Virus record (IMG/VR): IMGVR_UViG_3300019458_000064
Coordinates: 1 to 40,762 of that record
From: a virus
DNA: 40,762 nt
Strand: one strand, 5' to 3'
The position numbers and the translations under genes were made by a program. Numbering within the stretch: position 1 is the stretch's first letter; each line of letters opens with the position of its first letter. Shown here in pieces: positions 24,996 to 30,410 of this stretch. The notes below the pieces were generated by a model that searched no databases, was not told the origin of the DNA, and saw nothing but the letters and a program-made list of their open reading frames with translations.

Positions 24996-25219
24996 ACGAC
25001 CACCTCCAACCGCGCTACAAAGTTGAGATGCTCGCGCTTTAGGTCATCCTGCCATCGTTCTCTGAAGTCCGTGAACCATGCGGCATGGAACAGCCGCTCC
25101 ATATCCGGGATGCGGTGGTATAGTGCCTGGCTGTCAACCATATGGTCTTCCCCCAAGCTGCGGAGGTAGTGGCCACCTGCTGCCTGCTCGCCACGCTGCT
25201 GTGGGGTCAGCTTATTCAT
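24974..25219 (-). CDS. Hypothetical protein
   Basis: 81 residues, ATG overlapping the stop of the sigma-like gene (ATGA). An internal Met at residue 27 begins MVDSQALYHR, a stretch whose DNA recurs inverted at 30485-30511. The rest (MERLFHAAWFTDFRERWQDD) is helical and the end has CGSC. No family recognised. It overlaps the next membrane-peptide gene by 22 bases. Confidence 0.55.
   Translation of the reverse strand: MNKLTPQQRGEQAAGGHYLRSLGEDHMVDSQALYHRIPDMERLFHAAWFTDFRERWQDDLKREHLNFVARLEVVVCGSCSA
25115..25141 (-). repeat. 27-bp dispersed inverted repeat, copy 1
   Basis: Read leftward it begins ATGGTTGACAGCC and matches 30485-30511 on the other strand at 26 of 27 positions; it encodes MVDSQALYH in both places. 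It lies inside the 81-residue gene. Confidence 0.9.
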
Positions 25220-25515
25220 TTGAGGTCTTCCTGTATATGAAGTGCTCCGGCATGCCGAATTATTTTTTCGGTGCGAAGGGCTTCCTTCTGCCGGTCAGCG
25301 CTACGGCGGGCGTTAGCGGCTACGCTTCGTACCGCACCGACCGCCCAAGGCCACGCCATAGAGACCGGGCGCACGGCCAACTCGGGACTCGCCAGCATCC
25401 GGGCTATAGCCGTATGGGCTACATCCTCGTATCCGGTCCGCACTCGGCGCCTTGCTACGGCGATTAGCTGCTCGTAGTGCTCCTCGATCCACGCGTCAAA
25501 TTCAGCTCTCGTCAT
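25216..25515 (-). CDS. Stand-alone sigma-70 region 2-like protein
   Basis: 99 residues. FDAWIEEHYEQLIAVARRRV, then YEDVAHTAIARML and WPWAVGAVRSVAANARRSAD follow the pattern of ECF sigma region 2 (core-binding and -10-binding helices). There is no region 4. A single-domain protein of this kind could bind host RNA polymerase and redirect or block transcription. In a phage without its own polymerase it is a candidate for the early-to-late switch. The family assignment is by pattern only. Confidence 0.6.
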   Translation of the reverse strand: MTRAEFDAWIEEHYEQLIAVARRRVRTGYEDVAHTAIARMLASPELAVRPVSMAWPWAVGAVRSVAANARRSADRQKEALRTEKIIRHAGALHIQEDLK

Positions 25516-25533
25516 GGCGCGGCTCTCGTACCG

Positions 25534-25629
25534 CTAGTACTCATATGGTGACGAGTAGAAGGCTAACGCCAGTAGTGCGATGAGAGCTAGGACGTTAAGC
25601 CAAAACTCTAAGCGCGAATTACGTTTCAT
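25534..25629 (-). CDS. Small transmembrane peptide
   Basis: 31 residues: basic start MKRNSRLEFW, one membrane helix (LNVLALIALLALAFYSS) and a short tail. The ATG overlaps the end of the zinc-ribbon-like gene and has GGAGG 9 bases upstream. Function unknown. Confidence 0.5.
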   Translation of the reverse strand: MKRNSRLEFWLNVLALIALLALAFYSSPYEY

Positions 25630-25774
25630 CTCCCTTATCCTCCGTGTCGACTAGCAATTGAACAATCGCGCGCCTACAAGGCGCGCAGTAGTACGCAAGC
25701 GTGATGCGGTCGTCCTCACCCCGCTTCGCGACTGCGCGGCACTTCGTAACTTTCTTGCACTCGTAGCACTTCAT
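25619..25774 (-). CDS. Small zinc-ribbon-like protein
   Basis: 51 residues with CYEC near the start and CAPC near residue 30, the two CxxC knuckles of a zinc ribbon, joined by a basic loop (KKVTKCRAVAKRG) and followed by an acidic tail. GGGAGG lies about 16 bases before the ATG. Likely binds nucleic acid or protein. One of several such tiny proteins here. Confidence 0.6.
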   Translation of the reverse strand: MKCYECKKVTKCRAVAKRGEDDRITLAYYCAPCRRAIVQLLVDTEDKGDET

Positions 25775-25815
25775 GCTAGGCACGCCATCCTCCCTAAGCG
25801 GCGACTGAGAGAACC

Positions 25816-26079
25816 CTATACCGCAGTAACGGCATCGGAAATGGGAGAGGAAGCCGAGACGGCCGACTCGCCATAGGCCTGTGCATCCTCACTAAGGGCC
25901 AATACGTCAGGACCGTCGACGTCTAGACTTATGTCCACAAGGTCACCATTGCGCTTGTCAAACTGGAAAGCAATGCTCTTGTCAGGAAGTTCCGAGCATG
26001 GCCACCTTCTCTTGAACGCTTCCACTTCACGCTTTGAAACCGACACCGTGTAATAACGACCGTTGTCGTAATAACGCAT
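25816..26079 (-). CDS. Hypothetical protein
   Basis: 87 residues from the ATG at 26079, which stands in the recurring start cassette GGAGGCTAAGTGATG. A beta-rich N-terminus (YYDNGRYYTVSVSKREVEAF) is followed by FQFDKRNGDLVDISLDVDG and an Ala/Ser-rich end. No family recognised. Confidence 0.6.
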   Translation of the reverse strand: MRYYDNGRYYTVSVSKREVEAFKRRWPCSELPDKSIAFQFDKRNGDLVDISLDVDGPDVLALSEDAQAYGESAVSASSPISDAVTAV

Positions 26080-26082
26080 CAC

Positions 26083-26256
26083 TTAGCCTCCTTGATAATA
26101 GTTTCGCTTGCGGTGGTAGCAGCCGTAACAAGCGCACGTCCGAGGAATCCTGCACTTCGTATGCTGGCCGCGTGCGCAAAACCAGCAGAGGACGTCGCGC
26201 GGAATGCTTGTGTATTCCTTGTCCAACACTTTAATGTTACCGCCATGCTTCTTCAT
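26083..26256 (-). CDS. Small Cys-rich (zinc finger-like) protein
   Basis: 57 residues from the ATG at 26256 behind GGGGAGACAAGTG. CWFC, then CRIPRTCACYGC gives six Cys near the C-terminus plus His, suggesting one zinc site. The basic tail (YHRKRNYYQGG) suits nucleic-acid binding. A longer frame to 26289 overlaps the upstream gene. Confidence 0.6.
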   Translation of the reverse strand: MKKHGGNIKVLDKEYTSIPRDVLCWFCARGQHTKCRIPRTCACYGCYHRKRNYYQGG

Positions 26257-26530
26257 CACTTGTCTCCCCTGGCTTCCCTTCCACGCCACATGCCTCTAGG
26301 AAACGGGCGTAATTGAAGCGGGGGTTAGCCTTTGCGCAGGTTTGGGCTACCGCGTTGACGCAGCCATACCACGACTCCCATTGGTTGATACTAGGCACGG
26401 CTCTCAATGCTGCCGCAAGCGCTTCGAAGCCTTTCTTCGTTATATGGTGGTTACCTTTCCGCGGCGACTCCGGCGCGGTATCGTCCGTGGGATCGTCGGG
26501 ACAACACGGCTCGGAAGACACCGATCGCAC
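26237..26530 (-). CDS. Hypothetical protein, start uncertain
   Basis: The C-terminal part (ITKKGFEALAAALRAVPSIN, then AVAQTCAKANPRFNYARFLE) reads like a genuine helical phage protein. The start is unclear: GTG at 26530 gives 97 residues and GTG at 26521 gives 94, both with weak ribosome sites. A different frame starts at the ATG at 26544 coupled to the upstream gene (ATGA) and gives a 34-residue CDRC-containing peptide ending at 26440. A frameshift joining the two is conceivable. Confidence 0.5.
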   Translation of the reverse strand: MRSVSSEPCCPDDPTDDTAPESPRKGNHHITKKGFEALAAALRAVPSINQWESWYGCVNAVAQTCAKANPRFNYARFLEACGVEGKPGETSDEEAWR

Positions 26531-26540
26531 CGTACGTCGT

Positions 26541-26921
26541 TCATGACCCGTACTCCTTCCGCTTACGCTCCAGGGCGGCTCGCACAATGTCGGCGGTCAC
26601 CTCGTGGATCGGCAAGCTCATGGTAGACTTGGTGACCGGATCGGTGAACCGGGCCAGCACCACGTCCGGGAACCACTGGATGCCGTTCCAGATGGCCCCC
26701 GCGTCGGCCACGGCGGCGATAATGGCGGCGGGGGTCAGCATCACGAGCACTGGACGGTAACCTTCCTCGTGGCCGTCTGGCTTAAGCCGGGACGTCTCGA
26801 AGGTGGTCATGGCGCGATAGACTGCAGTATGAGGCGTGGTCGCAGCGATGGCGTAGTGCGCGTCGAGCACGAGCCCTTTGTGCGACGTGGAGGTAATATG
26901 GACATGGTATATGTGCTTCAT
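26541..26921 (-). CDS. Hypothetical protein
   Basis: 126 residues from the ATG at 26921 (MKHIYHVHITSTSHKGLVLD). It reads as an alpha/beta protein with VLVMLTPAAIIAAVADAGAI and a later IQWFPDVVLARFTDP. The start overlaps the stop of the zinc-ribbon frame upstream (ATGA). No family recognised; a longer frame to 27020 is not supported by a ribosome site. Confidence 0.6.
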   Translation of the reverse strand: MKHIYHVHITSTSHKGLVLDAHYAIAATTPHTAVYRAMTTFETSRLKPDGHEEGYRPVLVMLTPAAIIAAVADAGAIWNGIQWFPDVVLARFTDPVTKSTMSLPIHEVTADIVRAALERKRKEYGS

Positions 26922-27085
26922 TTTGTCGCCTCCTGGTGTTGGGTATCTGACCGCACGTCCCTCCTCTTTGACGGTCTCTGACATTTGGCTGCGCATCCGT
27001 ATCTTCGACAGTAGACACAAATTTCGCTCCCGTTCTCTAGGTCATGCTTTAACCACGTGTTGCTTGATACCTTCCGTTTGCAACA
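26918..27085 (-). pseudogene. Zinc-ribbon copy without its own start (paralogue of 27708-27851)
   Basis: This frame reads CCKRKVSSNTWLKHD, then GSEICVYCRRYGC, closely matching the protein at 27708-27851, and ends in an ATGA overlap with the next gene. Upstream the first Cys of the knuckle and any ATG/GTG/TTG start are missing, because a different gene (27049-27288) runs through in the frame one base away. It is a decayed copy, or it is made by a -1 frameshift from the upstream gene. Confidence 0.6.
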
Positions 27086-27288
27086 CTCTTCCGGTAGTGT
27101 CGGATGAGATGGTGGAACGTCACGCGCTGCTCCGGTGACTCGAACCTGCCCGATTGCAAGCCGAGCCCGGGCCGGTACCCCGCGAGTACCAGACGGGACA
27201 GGATACGGTAACCCCGGCTACTCTTGCCGGAGTGGTAGTGGCTGCAAAACGCCCAGAGGGCCCCGTATAGGTCAAATCGGTGTCTCAA
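27049..27288 (-). CDS. Hypothetical protein
   Basis: 79 residues from a TTG preceded by GAGGGAG. Basic and aromatic (MRHRFDLYGALWAFCSHYHS, then SSRGYRILSRLVLAGYRPG). The sequence around its start is shared with that of the gene at 27450 (GTCTAAACG, then a G-rich site). Its last 37 bases overlap the zinc-ribbon copy in another frame. No family recognised. Confidence 0.55.
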   Translation of the reverse strand: MRHRFDLYGALWAFCSHYHSGKSSRGYRILSRLVLAGYRPGLGLQSGRFESPEQRVTFHHLIRHYRKSVANGRYQATRG

Positions 27289-27449
27289 GTGTTATCTCCC
27301 TCGTTTAGACGTGATGCCGCCTGGGATACTAGCGCCCGCTGGACCTCCGCAGAGCACTATAAGCTTGCGCGTCCCGGCTCAAGGCTGATGCAGCAGGCCC
27401 CTCGAACGAACGCGCGGCACGTTCCGGTGAAATGTCAACGAGGTCCCCA

Positions 27450-27680
27450 TTACTTGTCTCCACACGCGCGGTACATGGTCTCCCCTTTGGCCACGCGAAG
27501 ATCACTCGGCTTAACTACGTTCAGGGGTTCCGGCAGTTCGGCAAGGCGAACCCAAATGCGCTTGTAGTGGCGGTCCGGGAAGATTGATTTGACCGTGAAC
27601 ACTTGCGTCGGGTCCATTCCATAGCGTTCGGCCGCTTCTGTCGTGAACCTTACTCGTTGCCCATCTTGAATGTATTGCAT
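27450..27680 (-). CDS. Hypothetical protein
   Basis: 76 residues from the ATG at 27680 (MQYIQDGQRVRFTTEAAERY), beta-rich with a WVRLAELPEPLNVVKPSDLR segment that resembles a small SH3-like or KOW-like barrel. An ATG at 27704 would add 8 residues and has GGAAGAAG upstream. I prefer 27680 because the bases before it parallel the start region at 27288. Between this gene and the next (27290-27449) I see only a decayed-looking frame at 27292-27357. Confidence 0.6.
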   Translation of the reverse strand: MQYIQDGQRVRFTTEAAERYGMDPTQVFTVKSIFPDRHYKRIWVRLAELPEPLNVVKPSDLRVAKGETMYRACGDK

Positions 27681-27707
27681 GTGGTCGCGCCCCCGTTTAG
27701 ACATGAG

Positions 27708-27851
27708 CTACTTCTTCCGCCGGCACTCAGCATCCCGGCATCCAGCCCAACGGCAGTAGACGCAAATCTCACTCCCGCCGTCCGGGTCATGCTTCGCCCA
27801 TGTGTTGCTTGATCCTTTGCGCTTGCAGCACGGACAGGTAATCCAGAACAT
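27708..27851 (-). CDS. Small zinc-ribbon protein, first gene of the leftward operon
   Basis: 47 residues: CPCCKRKGSSNTW, then ICVYCRWAGC and a basic tail with one more Cys. Cys spacing suits a single zinc ribbon. The ATG stands 7 bases after GGAGG in the recurring start cassette. As the first gene behind a strong promoter it should be made very early; a transcription or host-takeover role is likely but unproven. Confidence 0.65.
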   Translation of the reverse strand: MFWITCPCCKRKGSSNTWAKHDPDGGSEICVYCRWAGCRDAECRRKK

Positions 27852-27919
27852 CACTTGGCCTCCATTCTGTGGTTGATGTTGGGGATCATTTTGTTGTTCC
27901 TCTCTTCTCGCATACACCC

Positions 27920-27948
27920 ATCATAAGCACATTCTAAGCCAATGTCAA
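27920..27948 (-). promoter_or_regulatory. Leftward sigma70 promoter PL1
   Basis: Read leftward: TTGACA (27948-27943), 17-base spacer, TATGAT (27925-27920). This is a near-consensus host promoter, about 70 bases before the first gene of the replication operon. A second copy of its -35 region lies at 29339-29344. Confidence 0.85.
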
Positions 27949-28074
27949 GCCCCATATAAAATAGTTGTAACGAGCGGATAAGAAAGACTTCATTAGACCG
28001 GGCCCCACAATTGGCTAGGCAGTAGTTTGTCTCATTTGGATACAGGTGTCACCAACATGTGTCATTTGGTTGAC
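27938..28074. repeat. Duplicated leader block, copy A
   Basis: Direct repeat with 29334-29503. Shared parts include GCCAATGTCAAGC at the left, GTTGTAAC and AGAAAGACTT in the middle, and a fully identical right end (28047-28074) holding TGTCACCAACATG and TTTGGTTGAC. The right end has an imperfect dyad ACCAA/TTGGT. It overlaps the leftward promoter and looks like a shared operator/promoter cassette. Confidence 0.85.
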
Positions 28075-28132
28075 TGGCCTCGGGCCCCTACCTACTGAAA
28101 ATAGTTTCGCGTGCCGGAGCACTTCTAGTATA

Positions 28133-28160
28133 GGGAGAGGTAATGCTCTCCCACCTCTCC
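28133..28160 (+). promoter_or_regulatory. Overlapping alternative hairpins in the leader
   Basis: GGGAGAG (28133-28139) can pair with CTCTCCC (28146-28152). GGAGAGGT (28134-28141) can instead pair with ACCTCTCC (28153-28160). The two stems exclude each other, a layout used in attenuators. No T tract follows. Confidence 0.45.
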
Positions 28161-28207
28161 GTCTATAGGCCGCAGATACCACGCTACTAGTCTGTCTACT
28201 CATAAAT

Positions 28208-28223
28208 TGGCATGAAACTTGCC
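28208..28223 (+). promoter_or_regulatory. Sigma54-like -24/-12 element
   Basis: TGGCATGAAACTTGCC has GG and GC exactly 10 bases apart and fits TGGCAY-N5-TTGC closely. It points to the gene at 28559. It could be chance; phage use of sigma54 is rare and no activator or upstream enhancer was found. Confidence 0.3.
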
Positions 28224-28278
28224 TAGAAGCAGTAACAATTACTGAGTTATTAGTTACTTAAGTTACGTATCCGATGCT

Positions 28279-28317
28279 CGTAACTAAAGCTGCTCGAAGA
28301 GCAGCCTTTTAGTTTAC
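28279..28317 (+). terminator. Near-perfect hairpin with T tract (bidirectional terminator-like)
   Basis: GCTGCTC (28289-28295), loop GAA, GAGCAGC (28299-28305), then CTTTT. The stem extends outward through AACTAAA and TTTAGTT, giving A-tract and T-tract on the two sides. It would end transcription running toward the gene at 28559 or, read the other way, toward PL1, or act as a structured origin element. Confidence 0.65.
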
Positions 28318-28374
28318 GTAGCCAATGATCGGTAAACTAGTAACGATAACTAGTACTTACAGTAACTAATGCTC

Positions 28375-28405
28375 GTTTACCTGCCGTAAGGCAGAGCAGG
28401 TAAAC
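28375..28405 (+). promoter_or_regulatory. 10-bp stem hairpin with competing inner stem
   Basis: GTTTACCTGC pairs with GCAGGTAAAC around an 11-base loop. Inside it CTGCC and GGCAG can form a smaller stem with a GTAA tetraloop, excluding part of the outer stem. Followed by no T run. Confidence 0.5.
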
Positions 28406-28558
28406 ATAGCCATCTAGCAGTAACAGTTATTGAGTTACTAGGTTATCGAAGCTGTTACGGGAGTCGCGCTGGTCGCGCTCCCCCCATCAACTTCTGTAAC
28501 TCCCCTACTGCTACTGTTACCGTATACTCCTACCAGGAACGACATAACGACTCCATTG

Positions 28559-28795
28559 GTGCAGTGTCCCCGGTGCGGCGCCGACTACCCGTTACCTGTG
28601 GAGCCTCTGTATTCCCGTGAGACCGTCTGTGCGCTGGTACCTATCAACCCCAACACCTTGGCCAGCTGGTTGACTCGTCACAAGGGTATCCTCAGCCCGG
28701 CCCAGTACACGGGGAAGGCTCGCCGTCGCCGGAGACTGTACACGGCCCAGGATATCCGAGTGCTGCGTGCGGCGCTGGTCAGTCCCAAGCGGTAG
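28559..28795 (+). CDS. Zinc-ribbon plus MerR-like HTH DNA-binding protein
   Basis: 78 residues from GTG (a TTG directly before it would add one residue). The N-terminal knuckle CPRCGADYP is followed by a helix-turn-helix-like part (YSRETVCALVPINPNTLASW, then RRRRRLYTAQDIRVLRAAL) of MerR/excisionase type. A ribosome site is not evident; GGAA lies far upstream, which suggests regulated translation or a leaderless-like start. It is the only gene in the repeat-rich control region and is the best candidate regulator of it. Confidence 0.6.
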   Translation: MQCPRCGADYPLPVEPLYSRETVCALVPINPNTLASWLTRHKGILSPAQYTGKARRRRRLYTAQDIRVLRAALVSPKR

Positions 28796-28831
28796 CGGTC
28801 GCACCGTAGCCACGGCACAGGCCCTCCAGAT

Positions 28832-29104
28832 CTACTTTCTCCTGGCACTCCTGGCACTCCTAGCCGCGCGGATTACACGGATAGTGGTCTTCACTGGCGC
28901 ATCGGTCTCAACCCACAATCGCGCGCCATGGGGTAGCGGGTTGTTAGCGTCATACCGAAACGTAGCAAACCCACGAATCTGGGCGCTATGTGCGTAGCGA
29001 ACCTTGCCGTACCGGCCGTGACTCACGCGGATAGGTGGTTGGTTCGTACCTCGTTTTCGGTTAGAGTCGATAACTCCGCGATTAACCGTGATGTAGGTTT
29101 TCAT
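28832..29104 (-). CDS. Small basic hypothetical protein
   Basis: 90 residues from the ATG at 29104, overlapping the previous stop (ATGA). Rich in Arg, with KTYITVNRGVIDSNRKRGTN, then IRVSHGRYGKVRYAHSAQIR and a C-terminal RAARSARSARRK. A basic beta-rich nucleic-acid-binding protein is likely. It and the gene before it form a two-gene leftward operon from the second promoter copy. Confidence 0.65.
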   Translation of the reverse strand: MKTYITVNRGVIDSNRKRGTNQPPIRVSHGRYGKVRYAHSAQIRGFATFRYDANNPLPHGARLWVETDAPVKTTIRVIRAARSARSARRK

Positions 29105-29271
29105 TGCCGACGCTTCTGATCGCGTTCGATGATCGCGATACGCTCCCTCAATTCCTCGACTACATCCGGGAACGAATCGCTGGTGCAGAGCAGTGAGAGC
29201 AGAGCCTTCGCGTCCGGCATGGAAAGGGTAACTTTTACTTCTGAGTACCTCGTCTGATGACTCTTGTTCAT
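29101..29271 (-). CDS. Small helical hypothetical protein
   Basis: 56 residues from an ATG with AAGGAGA 7 bases upstream. Polar start (NKSHQTRYSEVKVTLSMPDA) and helical end (VVEELRERIAIIERDQKRRQ). It is the first gene behind the leftward promoter at 29315-29344. The EVKVTLSMPDAKALLSLL part resembles ribbon-helix-helix-like or small regulatory proteins but I cannot assign it. Confidence 0.6.
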   Translation of the reverse strand: MNKSHQTRYSEVKVTLSMPDAKALLSLLCTSDSFPDVVEELRERIAIIERDQKRRQ

Positions 29272-29314
29272 TGCTGGGTCTCCTTGGCTTTACCGGTCTA
29301 TGTTGATGTTGTGT

Positions 29315-29344
29315 ATTATAAAGCATATCCCGGGCCAATGTCAA
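29315..29344 (-). promoter_or_regulatory. Leftward sigma70 promoter PL2
   Basis: Read leftward: TTGACA (29344-29339), 18-base spacer, TATAAT (29320-29315), both perfect consensus hexamers. It serves the two-gene operon 29271-28832. Its -35 region is part of the duplicated leader block. Confidence 0.85.
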
Positions 29345-29503
29345 GCTCCGACAAGCTCCGACATAAAAGAGGTTGTAACCAGCGGAGAAGAAAGACTTTA
29401 TTAGACTGGGCCAGTCTGGGCCCAGCAAAACCCTGCACGTGAACTAGGTAGTAATTTGTCCCATTTAGGTACAGGTGTCACCAACATGTGTCATTTGGTT
29501 GAC
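29334..29503. repeat. Duplicated leader block, copy B
   Basis: Second copy of 27938-28074, about 1.4 kb away in the same orientation, with two short insertions (a doubled AGCTCCGACA and a GC-rich piece around 29410-29450). Again the right end carries the identical TGTCACCAACATG ... TTTGGTTGAC, suggesting the same protein controls both leftward promoters. Confidence 0.85.
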
Positions 29504-29538
29504 AATCGTGGAGCCCGGTATCGGCCAGAGGACTATAG

Positions 29539-29579
29539 AGCCACTGTCGGAGCCACTGTCTGTTATCGGTAGCCACTGT
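29539..29579. repeat. Three AGCCACTGT direct repeats
   Basis: AGCCACTGT at 29539, 29551 and 29571, in the otherwise gene-free stretch 29272-29631. Spacing 12 and 20 bases. They may be binding sites for a regulator. Confidence 0.6.
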
Positions 29580-29631
29580 GAGGCCGTAGGCCGCCATCCT
29601 ATCCCTCGCTCGGTGCTGAAGTCTCGGCTCC

Positions 29632-30123
29632 GTGGCGCGCAGGAGCCTTCTCATCGCTCGAAAGCAGTCCCCGGCCGCTATGATCCGGTCCGCAGCTGCG
29701 CTTGCCTCTCCTGACGCTGTCGGTGGCCCGCTCGGGCTCCGGGAGCGGATGCTGGAGATGGCCGGGGTCACGGAGGCTGAGCAAGCCGTCGTGGTGCGAC
29801 TGGCGATCACTAAGCTGGTTGAGTTGACCAAGGCCAAGCGGACGCAGCGCCTAGTGGTCAACGTCGGTCTGAACACGAGCGAGGTCCAAGAGTTTGTGGA
29901 CGACGACGGTGCCCTGCAAGCGAGAGCCGCTTCGGAACTCCTCGATCGTTTCGGCGTCGTAGTGTCTAAGGCGCAGGCTTCACTGACCGGTGGCGGCGAT
30001 CTGGTGGTGCATGTCCACAAGGTCCAGCCTCCGGCACCCGCTACCATCGTGGTTAACGAAGCGCCATCGGCTCGACCCGAAGCAGACACCTCCGCTTCGA
30101 CGCTAACCTCTTATAATCGTTAG
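29632..30123 (+). CDS. Possible small terminase subunit
   Basis: 163 residues from a GTG (an in-frame stop lies 15 bases upstream); an ATG at 29680 is an alternative. Basic N-terminus, then LGLRERMLEMAGVTEAEQAV, a helical core (AITKLVELTKAKRTQR), and ALQARAASELLDRFGVVVSK, a pattern found in small terminase subunits before their C-terminal region. The tail is Pro/Ala-rich. It lies upstream of the large terminase and next to the 10-bp repeat array. Family assignment is tentative. Confidence 0.4.
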   Translation: MARRSLLIARKQSPAAMIRSAAALASPDAVGGPLGLRERMLEMAGVTEAEQAVVVRLAITKLVELTKAKRTQRLVVNVGLNTSEVQEFVDDDGALQARAASELLDRFGVVVSKAQASLTGGGDLVVHVHKVQPPAPATIVVNEAPSARPEADTSASTLTSYNR

Positions 30124-30131
30124 CGATTACA
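30110..30131. promoter_or_regulatory. Dyad operator-like element
   Basis: TAATCG-TTAG-CGATTA (30113-30128) is a perfect 6-bp inverted repeat with a 4-base centre, over a TATAAT-like sequence at the end of the preceding gene and immediately before the decamer array. Confidence 0.45.
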
Positions 30132-30136
30132 AGGTG

Positions 30137-30302
30137 TGTCATTCGTTGTCGCCTGCTGTCAATCGCTGTCACTAGCTGTCACTCATTGTCACCTGCTGCT
30201 AACCGCTGTCACTCGTTGTCACTTACCGTCATATAGTGACACTATTTGTCACTCTGAGCAGCGCGTCAGCGGTGTCACAGCGGTGTCACGGCGCGTCAGA
30301 GG
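30137..30302. repeat. 10-bp-periodic TGTCACT array
   Basis: Starting at 30137 the decamer TGTCACTNGY recurs with exact 10-base spacing for 12 units to 30256; units at 30197, 30227 and 30237 are degenerate. Four more TGTCAC or CGTCA units follow at 30264, 30273, 30284 and 30294. One unit per helical turn places all contacts on one DNA face. The same TGTCAC core occurs in the leader blocks and at 30804 and 31163. Candidate packaging (pac) or initiator-binding site. Confidence 0.85.
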
Positions 30303-30410
30303 GTGCCATGTGCCCCGGCGATGCGCACTGTGGCATATGCTAAGTAATTGTTATACAAGCGTTTTCGCCCGGCCGTCGGGGGCATACCCCAAAATTGACG
30401 CACTGTCTCA

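Larger units (their letters stand above)
28226..28520. repeat. GTAAC/GTTAC-rich, palindromic intergenic region (candidate origin or control region)
   Basis: In 295 bases GTAAC occurs six times (28232, 28280, 28340, 28362, 28420, 28496) and GTTAC five times (28253, 28262, 28434, 28454, 28516); less than one is expected by chance. A 30-base unit at 28229 (AGCAGTAACAATTACTGAG) recurs at 28417. The stretch is more AT-rich than its surroundings and holds at least three hairpins. The clustering suits an origin or a protein-coated operator. Confidence 0.7.

Noticed and set aside
27130-27160. tRNA T-arm-like sequence on the minus strand (GGTTCGAGTC)
   Set aside because: No acceptor, anticodon or D arm fits around it, and it lies in the frame of a small protein gene.
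29499-29527. Rightward promoter at TTGACA 29499
   Set aside because: No acceptable -10 hexamer at 15-19 bases; the hexamer is part of the duplicated operator end.
30137-30302. CRISPR array
   Set aside because: Repeat unit is only 10 bases with no spacers and no cas genes.
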